Of a stretch of DNA of 64,000 nt, positions 36,376-46,654 are shown piece by piece. The stretch lies in NCBI RefSeq assembly GCF_000003815.2, contig NC_049989.1, forward strand, positions 19,214,123 to 19,278,122, in the 5' to 3' direction. How positions within the stretch are numbered: the stretch's first letter is position 1; every line of letters starts with the position of its first letter. This stretch comes from Branchiostoma floridae. Taxonomy: Eukaryota > Chordata > Leptocardii > Amphioxiformes > Branchiostomatidae. The position numbers were made by a program, and so were the translations under genes. The notes below the pieces were generated by a model. It worked only from the letters and a program-made list of their open reading frames with translations. It did no database searches and was not told the origin of the DNA.

Positions 36376-37134
36376 CTACGTCGTGCCCTGTTTTCCTTTT
36401 TTACTGTTTCTATGGACCGCCTGACAACCAACCGTCTTGGAAGTCATGAGAGTCCAGCCTAGCCACGTCCTGCAGAGGAACAAAATGTATACCATAAGTA
36501 AGATGAGATGTTTTAGATAAGACTGTTTCTCATTAAGTTGCTTACTCCTTTTTTCTCAAATCATTCAAAGAAAGAGTAAAACGTTTACTTGACTCACGTA
36601 CTTGGAGCAACTTCACAATTGAATAGCATCCTGTTTGGGCACTCCATGTCGTACCATTTTCCATCAAAGCTGATAACGCAATCTTCAACACCATTCTTGT
36701 TATCTGGCTGTTTCGGATACCACGAACTGTACTTTCCAAGACCAGAGCCATCTATCCACTGAAATCTGCCTTCGTTGCGCTGGTCATGCAGGCCGATCCA
36801 GTAGGCCTTATTAGCCTGTAGGGAGACCAGGAAGGTGTTGGTCCCAGCGTCTCGGGGCATGGCGAGGGTTCCGCCGTCTCCACGACAGGCCGAGGCCGCT
36901 TGGTTGAAGTTCTTTGTCGTGGTGAACATCTTGTAGCAGGTTTGACGAAACATGGTATAACCACTGGGACAATGTGCTGAGGGAAAATGCACATATGCCA
37001 TTAGAATCCCATTGGACCGTTTTTTTCCTGATATGACATAAAATAAAATGGGTATAAATATATATGCAAGAGTCATTATTATCAAGTTGAGTTCTCAAAG
37101 TAAATTTATATAGGTTATTGTAAATGATAAAAAA

Positions 37135-37620
37135 ACTAGAGTTCCACGAACACATATCTTCGCCAAATAAACATTTTTTAATGAAGATTGTTGTTTTTGA
37201 AATGTTGTTAATTTTGGAAAATAAATATTTAATGAAATACTTTTGTAATGTGAGTTTTTGAAATTTATGTATCTTGTTTTGGAATGCAGTGAATTTATAT
37301 TGTTTGTGTATTTTAGCCTGCATTTGAAATGCTGGCATAGCTTTTGGTATGTCTGTGTGTGTGTGTGTGTGTCTGTCTGTGTTTTTGCATTTTTGTGGTC
37401 AGCATAACTTTAGTATCTTTGGATGGATTGTAATGATATTTGGTATGTGGTATCTTTTTACTTGGACATGGCATGGTTTTCTTTTTTTGTCGGTAGCTTG
37501 CAGGAACGTTGGATTTACATGATATTTTGCATATTGTTACTTTTGGTAGAGATGTACAGACTGATAGGTAATCCCTGATGCAGTCCCAGGGAACATCCAC
37601 AAACTCTACACCCATTGATA
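37135..37620. repeat. relative of the TATGCAAAT repeat family, with (GT)n
   Basis: Begins GAGTTCCACGAACACATA followed by TCTTCGCCAAA, as in the 5637 family. Contains a GT microsatellite at about 37351-37372. Lies in the large intron between the collagen and lectin exons of copy 2. Confidence 0.55.
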
Positions 37621-40179
37621 CATTTTAGATGACCCTCATACATGTAACTTCATGAGAAACATTTTGTAAACTTGTTAGGTTTTGTGTCCGACTCACTTCT
37701 TAGTTCAAATTCAAAGTTAATATGTTAAGACATGGCAATCACTTCTTGAAAACAGCAAAAATGTTCATGGCATTCTGGCTATAGGTAATTGTAGAACATA
37801 GCCTCCTACCCCCCCCCCCCCCCCCCGTGTTCACTATTTGACATGCATTAGATTTCTGGCGGTTTCTAGCGAGGACCAATCAGATGGCTGCTAGCAGGTC
37901 ACTGACCGCCGTCGACAATAAGCCAATGGTAGCCTAGTTATACGGGATAATCGCACCCCATGTAGCCCCCCTAGTTTCATGTAAATGTCCCAAACTCAAC
38001 CCAAGCGCACTTGAGTTGCTATTTTGAATTTCTTCCGTACGTCTAGATCGATCAGCTTGAAAATATTTAACTTTGAAAGTTCGATGATCAAAACGCGGAG
38101 GGATTGTTAGTACTAGAGATGAGGTTTTACACGTTCAATAGTGCTGCGCTCGCGCTAATGGAGCGGTTGCTATACGTGAAGGAACGGATCCCAGCGAAGT
38201 TGTTTTTGTGGAGTTCACCCAACATTTCCCAAGCTCTCCAGGAACGGGCCGTGTACAAAGATGGAGGGAAATCAAATTGTGACGCCGAAATCACAGACTA
38301 CCGGCGAGAGAAGACATCGAATGCATTTTCCAGGACATTAAGGCTCACCTAACAGCTAAATAGCGTCTCGGTCGGAGACGTTAATACTCAGTTGAGAACA
38401 GTGACGTGTGTTGCACACTACACAAAGTTACACTACACAGCGATATGTCTCGCAGCATATGCTTCGTTATGTCAAGGTTCTATTCGCAAAAATAAGATCC
38501 GTTATGTACTCAAGTTGTGTTGTCTGTTGATTCTTCAGTCCGTCCTTCTATGCTATATAACCAGCATTTGAAGCAAGGACGTCTCATATAACGTCCTTGT
38601 TTGAAGGGACCAGCTCACAAAAATATGACCTTTGTAATGTATTGCCGTTACCTAACAGCCAGTAATCGACGGACAATAGGTGTGAAATATTCTTCCCTGC
38701 CCCTCGCGTGCCACCAGTTTAGTGTTAATTAGTTACTCTGCATCTGAAAGAATCGACTTCATGGGCGTTGACCTCGCTAGAAATCTAGTTCATGTGATTT
38801 AGAGACGACCCCCCCCCCCGTGAGATTAATTAACTTTGGCCTACTAGAATATTATTTTGCCTAAATCACATATTCATTCTCGTTGAAGAGAAAGAGAAGT
38901 AGAAGAAAAGACCTGGAAAAATGTCCTTAGAAAGAGATCCTATTTCAAGCACATGTGTGGAAAGGGTGGCAAGACTCCTGAGGGTTAATATGGCGTGACC
39001 ACCCCCACTAGCTAGCTGTCAGGGGTGGGGCACAGGCACTCAACTTTTATGTGTAAGACTGACATGTTAAACTGGTGGAAACTTTTCTACTGCATGGTAT
39101 AGTGAGATGAATGGATGTACATGTAAATTGTAAATATACTTTAAAAAATAAGACTAAGTTTTATTCGCTTGATGAACAGTAAGTAGATAGTGTAACAGTG
39201 ACGGTACGATAGATGCCTTAGTATTGGAACCATATGTGACATGCTTACGCAAGGATGATCTGCCCATATTTAGACGTCAACCATGTGATCAAACCATATT
39301 AAGAGGAGACTGGAAATAGCAACCAATAGTAGAGTAGCTTCTGTAGCGTCACCTCTCGCACGTAGTTTGAACCTTAGTCGCTGCTTAGGACCCTAGGTTA
39401 GTACACGCATACCCTGTAGTTCCCATGTTAGTAACTGTAGTCCGGTAATAAGCATATTCCTGTAACTGTAACTAGACCATCGAAGATACACTTGTATAGA
39501 CCATTGTATAGACCATTGTATAGCATCGTGTGCATTGTGATTCAGTATAGCAAAGATCAATACAACACGACACTGACGAGCGCAATCGAATCCGGCTTGG
39601 CGTCCTTCTATATATATAGTGTATTGTAGTCGCTAGTATATAGATAAAGAATCCTACCTCTAGACCCCAAATTCTACATTGGTTCCCACACCGGCTCGTT
39701 AGTCAATCGTTGTTGTGTGATTTCTGCTTTGCTTGTCGTGGTTTTGCGCTCTTTTCTTGTGTTCGTACGCTAGACTTTTCCCGGCCCGTCTCATTTCGCT
39801 TAGTTAGCTAGCTTGTAGGCCTTTTGCGCATTTCGTGTGTTGCTATTGCTCCTGTACTTTTGTCATTCCATGTCCGGCTAATTGGTTGCTAAATCTGCTT
39901 TTGTGCGGGACAGTGCTGCTACAATACATGTACAGTTTCTTGGCGATATTGTAGCACACTTTGTCTTTACGCTTCACAGTCATTTTTGATCAAAGGCATA
40001 ATAGAGAGGGGCATTCTTCATCTTTGCAGTCAGATATGTTAGTCCGCAATATTTCTCTAATCAGAGCGTACCTATATCTCTGAAGGTGACATCTGTTTGT
40101 TTATGTAAAACTGTTCAATACAGTACATCCTGGTAGGCGACCTATTGACCTACATCTAAACACCAGCTGTGGCGCACAT
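37621..40179. other. intron sequence, no exon recognised
   Basis: Intron of lectin copy 2. Contains a C homopolymer (37808-37826) and a CpG-rich stretch around 38090-38390 that is open but has no known domain. A possible LTR end lies near 39679. Nothing is called as coding. Confidence 0.4.
39191..39679 (+). repeat. possible solo LTR
   Basis: The segment starts TGTAACAGTGACGG and ends AAATTCTACA (TGTA...TACA), with a TATATATATAG box near 39612. It is followed at once by TTGGTTCCCACACCGGC, which has the position and TGG start of a tRNA primer site. No second LTR and no gag or pol frame follow. Weakly supported. Confidence 0.25.
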
Positions 40180-41011
40180 GTATGTACCAACCCTATATGC
40201 TTCTGCAGTTTATTGCAGTTTATTAAATTTCCCAAAGTAATTATATTAAATAGATAGTGATTTCCATAATTTGCATTCCATTATGTTGATAATCACCCAA
40301 AGTACATATAGCTACCTACCAAAAACAAAGAATATCCATCAATCCCCTCAGGAGTTATACATCTAAAAAGTTACGAACTATGAGACCCACTGCAGTTCCA
40401 AGCAAGCTGCTAGGGGGCCCAAAATTACACTATTTACTCCTAGTCCCAACAGCTATCCGCCACTTAAAAATCATGAACCTGGCACTTCTGGAAAATTTAG
40501 GCGCAAACTTTGATGCTCACTTGCAGTACCAAAACAAGTTGCCAGGAGGCCGATTATCGAACTTGACCTTCCTTTCTGTGTCCCCTACTTATCAACCAAA
40601 TATCATTAGCATCCATCAAGAACATCTCGAGTTATCTTGTCCACAGACAAACGCACTTACATACAAAGCCAGCTACAGCACCATAGGTAAAAGCTAGCTA
40701 AACCATTCTCGCACATGACAATCCTTTCCACAACCGCTACACACCTGCTAAATATCGCTGAAATCGCCCAGCTGCATTTTGACTTATGCTTCCCGAAAAA
40801 AAAAGCACGAAAAAATACCAAGCTCGCTACTGTACCGTAGAAAAACGTCAGGTAAACCATTTTCGAACTAGTCATGCCCTTTGACAACCGCTACACACCT
40901 GCAAAAACTAAAAAAGTTCCATCCACAATTTCTCGACTTATATCCTGTTGACCTACATACAGACCCAAGTCGACAAAAAACATGATCTTCTTGGCGAAGA
41001 TGATAACTTAC
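40180..41011. repeat. repeat-derived intron sequence
   Basis: Shares CAAGC(T/C)GCTAGGGGGCCC, ATCGAACTTGACCTTCC-like and the (CATCCATC/TCATCAAG) 3' words with 6660-6900, so it is another member of the 5637 family. Near-duplicate short segments recur at 40690-40750 and 40850-40910. No gene. Confidence 0.5.
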
Positions 41012-42737
41012 CTTTATTCAACTTGCCCCATTTAGTTGTTCGGGGCTTTCCAGCTGGTCCGGCAGGGCAAACTGAGCTTCCTGGCAAACCTGGTGGACCA
41101 ACGGGTCCAGTTGCTCCCTTTAGACCGGTTGGCCCGATGGGTCCCTTTCGACCAATGGGTCCCTTTCGACCAATGGGTCCCTTTCGACCAATGGGTCCCT
41201 TTCGACCGGGAGGCCCGACGGCTCCTTTTCGACCGGGCGGCCCGACGGCTCCTTTTCGACCGGGCGGCCCGACAGCTCCTTTTCGACCGGGCGGCCCGAT
41301 CATCTATCTTCCGGAAGGTCCCATTGCTCCCTTTTTCCCTGGAGGCCCCATGGCTCCCTTTTCTCCCGGAGGACCATCATATCCATGCCCGGGAGGTCCC
41401 ATTGCTCCTTTGTTTCCAGGAGGACCCACAAGCCCGCGGCCGGAAGGCCCCCTTGCTCCCTTTTCTCCGGGAGGCCCCATGGCTCCCTTTTCTCCGGGTG
41501 AACCCATAGCCCCCTTTTCTCCCGGAGCACAAGCAAACCCTGGGTTGGGTGGTCCCATTGCTCCCTTTCCTCCGGGAGGACCAGCAAGCCCTAGGCCAGG
41601 AGGCCCCATGACTCCCTTTTCTCTGGGAGGCCCCATGGCTCCCTTTTCTCCGGGAGGCCCCATGGCTCCCTTTTCTCCGGGTGAACCCATAGCTCTCTTT
41701 TCTCCCGGAACACAACGAAAACAAGGGCCGGGAAGTCCCATTATACCCTTTTCTCCGGGAGTCCCTAAGGCTCCCTTTTCTCCTGGAGGACCAGACAATC
41801 GAGGGCATTGAGGCCCCATGTCTCCCCTTTCTCCGGCAGGCCCCTTGGCTCCCCGGGTTTCTCCGGGAGGACCAGCTGACCCAGTGACTCCCTTTTCTCC
41901 AAAAGGAATCACAGATACACGGCCGAGTGGCCGCATTTCACTCCCCTCTCCGGGATCCCCAGTCGGCTTCTGAACCCCCCTTTCACTAGTGGACCAGGGA
42001 GACACCGGACCAATCGTTCCCTTTTCTTCCGGAAGTCCAAGGGGTTCGGTGGGCAGAGAGACAGTGGGTCCCATTGGTTCCTTGTGTCCTAGGGATCAAA
42101 AACAAACGATAAAATCTGTTTTCAACTTTTGTTCGTTAAACCTTCATGTCTGTTCAAGGACGATGAGGATAGATAATTCAGATACCCATCTTGACATCAA
42201 GAGGTAGTTGATAACAGTGAACAATCGAAAATGCACAAATTACTACTAACCCACAAAAGAAAGCATATTTCGTGTTAGACTGATATGAATGCCCCTTACT
42301 CACGTTCCAAATCGGCTACACGGATTTCAGCTCTTCCGATCCTGGAATCCATCTCCAAAGAAAGCTTCGCGATCTCCGCAGAAAGGTTCATGGTTTGGAC
42401 TGTGTTTGAAAAAGAATATTGCACAATAAAATCTCTAAACACATCCAACTATTGTAGCTATCAAGGAGTTGCAATGGGCCACCATACTGTGCACATCAAT
42501 CATAGGAAAGGGATTGCATACATAATAGCTCAGCGCTAGGACACATTAACGATGATCGGATAAGGACCTACAGTCTCAGACTCTTCGAGGGGGTTTAGAG
42601 GCTGATTCGTGTTCAATCTGACGTGATTTGAGGACTTTTACAGATAGTATATGGCAGCTTTGGTGTACCTTCTTTACATGTTGATTGATTTGTGGACTAG
42701 GAATGAGATTAAGGAGTATTAGTTCAAACAAAGCATT

Positions 42738-44345
42738 TGTTTATTATCTTCGCCAAGAAGGTTGTATTTTGGGTAGCGTTTGTGTGTGTGTGTGTGTTTG
42801 TATTTGTAGAAAAGCACCATAACTTGATCAAGAACGCTTGTATGGATTGTATTGATGTTTTGTATGTGGGTAGGTCTTGATGAGACCTGAAAACGATTAG
42901 ATCTTTGGCTCCCTAGCGGCTTGTTACGGTACTGCAGCGGAACTTCCGGGTTTGATATCTCGAGTTCTGGACATGCTGTGGTCATGATCTTTAAGTGGTA
43001 GATAACCCCTGGGACAGAGAGTAAGTGGTGTAGGTTTGGACCCCCTAGCGGCTTGTTTTGGAACTGCAGGGGCCGGTTTTTGTATGTAAATAGCTTAAGT
43101 GATGCTTGATATAGTTGAATATTTAATCATGAATAATTTATGAGGATGCTTAATCGGGATCTAACTTGCATAATTAATGAGGAAATTGTCTAAACCCGCT
43201 CTGTTCCATTATAGGACTATTGCAACATCTGACATTTGTAAATGAGTAAGAGAAGAATTTGATAGATAAAAATAAAATTAAACATAAAAATAAAGACTCA
43301 GTTTGCATAATTATTGAGAAAATGCTTTAGAGTCCATTCCAAGACACCATGCGGATGTTTGTTGCCATTGTTTAAAATTGATTTTAAAGTTTTGTAATTA
43401 TATGCCTAGGACATTTGATACTTCAGAAATATTTTTAACACTGTTTCAACTTTATAAATATTTCCCTGGTCCTGTAAAACTTTGGAAATATTCATGGTGT
43501 GGAATTGGATACTTCTAATGGTTTCTAAATAATGATAACAGCATTCTACCATTATTTACCATTTTCTACCATTTTCTACCATTTTTTGTAAATGGTTCGG
43601 TGGGCTGGGAATATAGCAATTCACACATCCTTGCAAAGTATGGTTGGGTGCCATGCAACAATGGCCCACCACAAAGGATCTACCAGTACCCAGCAGTGAA
43701 ATCTAAAAATATACAGATACAACAATAGGGCTTACGTTTATTGGGGCAATAAACTAATTTTACCATTTGGCCAGGTTTACCATTTTTTGTAAATATTTGT
43801 AAATGTGAAATAATCACAGAGAGGTTTCACAATTATTCTAAATAAAGATATTTTTTACAGTTACTTTCAAAATGTTTCTAAAATATTCAAAGAAATTCAA
43901 ATAAATGAGTATTTTCTTAGTCAATTTTTTGAAAATAATTTAATTATTGTGGCTCAGATATTCTTTTATTGAAAATAATTCAGACTAATTATAAATATCG
44001 CCTAAAAACCCTCATGGTGTCTTGGAATGGACTCTAATCCCACTGTGGTAAATGACAGGACTTATTTTTACTTGTTGCCTTTGGAAGCTATGGACAATTG
44101 ACCATCATTGAATATTAATTATGCAAATGAGGACCTCATTCACATAAATTATCAGAAAATGCGATTAAATCATTCTTTCTTAACATAGATTATGTATGTC
44201 TGACATTTGATTTGGATTTAAGAGATGATTAAGTAATATAATTTATGCAAATTAGGATCTTCCTGCATAATTAATGACAAACACAATTGACACACCAGTT
44301 TTAAAAGTTAAAATCATTTGGCGAAGGTATGGGGTCGTGGAACTC
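42738..44345. repeat. inverted member of the 5637 repeat family with nested MITE
   Basis: Reads inward from ATCTTCGCCAAGAAGG and outward to TTTGGCGAAGGTATG followed by GGTCGTGGAACTC, the complement of the 5637 left edge. Contains GGCTCCCTAGCGGCTTGTTA-like words and (GT)n. It is interrupted by the MITE at 43330-44034, so that insertion is younger. Confidence 0.6.
43330..44034. mobile_element. 705-bp MITE, TA target duplication (copy b)
   Basis: Second copy of the element at 28266, same orientation, highly similar throughout. Flanked by TA (43328-43329 and 44035-44036). Ends GAGTCCATTCCAAGACACC and complement. It has one extra TACCATTTTC unit compared with copy a. Confidence 0.9.
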
Positions 44346-45309
44346 ATTTATTTTCCCGGGACCATCCAACCCCCACATTGAACCTCTGGGAAGAGCGACT
44401 AAGGCCGACAGAGCCATCCACTTCTTAATAAAAATGTGTTTGCCAATGAAAAGGTAGCATCTGAAAGCATTGCACGCCACGCCACATTTTTTTTGAGGTG
44501 GGCGGGCATTACATTGTTTGACAAACGTTAGATTGAAAGCTTGCGGACGACGCTATTTTTCATGAAATACATTTATGTGGTCCATGAAGCTTTCGACCTC
44601 CCGAGATCCCGGGAAAAAGCTTCATGATTTATTAGTTTAAGTTTATGGTTAACTTAATGATGTATCCGTGATACAAACATATTTACTTTGAGAAAAAGCA
44701 AATCCAATCACTTCATTCTGGGAAAATAGAGTGCAATTGCAAAGTTAACTATATAAAAAAATTGACTCCAGGCAGAATTTATGCATCACTAATAGCTATA
44801 GAGATATAAAAAAAACGTTGATGAACTTACCTGCAATATACGACAGGAAAATGCAGACGATGACAGTAAATATGATGTTCAAGACTTGGGATATCTTCTT
44901 GCACACACTTAAACGTTTCATCATCTTTATATACCCATCATAGGACGCATCTGTTTAAACAACCATAGGAGGCAACCTTTATTTCCCTACGTCATACACC
45001 TAAGTATTACAGACAGATTCATATTTCTTATAATTTACCAAACCTATTGTGTGAAAGACCATAACAATGCGCACTAGCTGAGTCAGCTATGTTTACAGTA
45101 AATTAGAAAATCGGTAATATCGATGATAAACATGGCTGTTGGTCGAGAGAAAAGGAATTAAACATCTCCTTTAAGTGTTAAGATGAGATTTTCTTGTGAT
45201 ATATTTTATTGACTGTGTATAGTAACATTATAATGTTGTAATCTAACGTGGGGACAAAAAAAGACGGCTTTGCAATGGGGGGGGGTATAACATTACATAT
45301 TATCACGTT

Positions 45310-45419
45310 TGCGCCAATCGATATCTGCTTATGATCTGTAGTTATTAGAAAATGATTTTCTTAATTAGATGAATTATTTTCTAATAACTACAGATCATTA
45401 GCAGATATCGATTGGCGCA
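45310..45419. repeat. short foldback with ~43-bp arms
   Basis: TGCGCCAATCGATATCTGCT on the left is matched by its complement at the right end. The arms extend through GATCTGTAGTTATTAGAAAAT with one indel-scale difference, around an A-T loop of about 20 bases. Lies in the intron between the transmembrane and cytoplasmic exons of lectin copy 2. Confidence 0.8.
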
Positions 45420-45849
45420 GGTTGTAGCCTGCATCATTATGTACATGAAAATCATAGTTTCATTGCAGTGGTAGGTACCAAAGTGCTGTATTTTCTCATA
45501 GAAAGAAATAATATTAGGGGCAATACAACCCGATGACGTCATCCATATGGCCCAAAGAAATAAGATTTAGAATTCTTTCATGCCGATCTATCAATATTCG
45601 TTACAGTTTCATTCTTTCTTAATTCATAAATAAGAAAACAATGGAAAGTCAAAATGCCATTTTAGCCAACTCTGAAACTCTAAAGCAAGGTAAACCGTGA
45701 AAAACCGTTTACCTGCTCTGGGTGCGTACACGTGGCTGGCTGTACTTGCTTTGGCGTCCTCGGATGACATGAAATCAGTCTGAGGCTGTCGCGTGGGTGT
45801 GGCACCTGGAGAATAAGCAAACCATGCCACGTCAGCATACCCAAGTCTC

Positions 45850-46090
45850 AAGGTGCAATCTCACTGCACTTGCCTCAAGCTTGCGTCACTGCGGGGTTTG
45901 AAAGATACTCAACGAATTTCAGAGATAAAGAACGAATTCTCTTACCTTTTGCGTATTTTGTCGTCTTCTAAGTAATACGTTTACGTATAATGCAATATCA
46001 TAAAAAATCGAGAAAATAACAAAACAGTGACGCAGTGAACGAACCCCGCAGCGAGGCAATCTTGACGCAAGTGCAGTGAGAGTGCACCTT
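45850..46090. mobile_element. ~240-bp MITE with ~50-bp inverted ends
   Basis: Starts AAGGTGCAATCTCACTGCAC and ends with the near complement ...GTGCAGTGAGAGTGCACCTT. Composition and terminal AGGTGC resemble the AGGCCCC family at 25620, but target-site copies are not clear. Inserted 45 bases upstream of a lectin exon. Confidence 0.7.
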
Positions 46091-46359
46091 TATATTCACG
46101 TTTTGTTTATCTAAAAACTCTGTAGGATCAGCGGTTTAGACATATTAGTTTACAGCAACCAGACATGACGTCACGATCAGAGCTTGCAAAATCTTACCGG
46201 AGAATCCAGATGTCAGCCAACATGTTAAAGAAATTTTTCAGCTAATCTTATCGAAAATATTGTACACATACACTGCAAACAGCCTAGTGGGGGCTTATAC
46301 AATATCTTTTAAATATCTTTTTCTTCAATTTCTCTTAAGTGAAAAAAATGAGACTCCAC

Positions 46360-46600
46360 TGAAATCATCAAACCGTAACAACTGCATACATGTTCAACTA
46401 CCAACTGTTCAGAAAATGATAACAATATCGGCCTACTTTCTACCATCACTTTATCCAGGGTGATAATTTCACTAAATTGGGACTGGACTAAAAAACATCA
46501 AATCGTAAACAGCTGCATACAGCTTCGACTACCATAAAATAATAACACTATTGACTTACTCTCTACCATCCTTTTTCAGGGTGATAATTTTACTAGGAAA
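46360..46600. repeat. imperfect ~120-bp tandem duplication
   Basis: Two copies share ATCAAA(C/T)CGTAA, CTGCATACA, CTACCATC and CAGGGTGATAATTT(C/T)ACTA in order, just downstream of the candidate first exon of lectin copy 2. No coding role seen. Confidence 0.6.
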
Positions 46601-46654
46601 ATGGAAAAAGACGCTACCCTCTGTGTCTCCGGTCTGGGACCGCTGCTGCAACAT

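Larger units (their letters stand above)
36376..46654 (-). pseudogene. type II membrane collagenous C-type lectin, copy 2, nonsense in collagen exon
   Basis: Minus-strand exons in order: 46654-46618 (candidate first exon, MLQQRSQTGDTE, weak donor GTAGCG), 45805-45713 and 44950-44831 (cytoplasmic tail, then transmembrane helix ending FLSYIA), 42399-42304 (coiled coil), 42088-41012 (collagen), 36976-36598 (lectin domain) and 36469-36376 (C-terminal exon). Splice phases agree at every junction. The tail holds SYDGYIKMMKR directly before the membrane, a tyrosine signalling-type site. The lectin domain keeps six cysteines, WIGL and QPD. In the collagen exon codon 261 is TAG (41304-41306) where copy 1 has GAG, so the product would lose about 97 collagen residues and the whole lectin domain. 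Everything else looks intact: a recent null allele, a truncated coiled-coil/collagen receptor or a base error are possible. Confidence 0.75.

Noticed and set aside
38104-38352. Open frame in a CpG-rich stretch
   Set aside because: No recognised domain or splice partner. It may be a CpG-rich regulatory region, but nothing in the sequence settles it.
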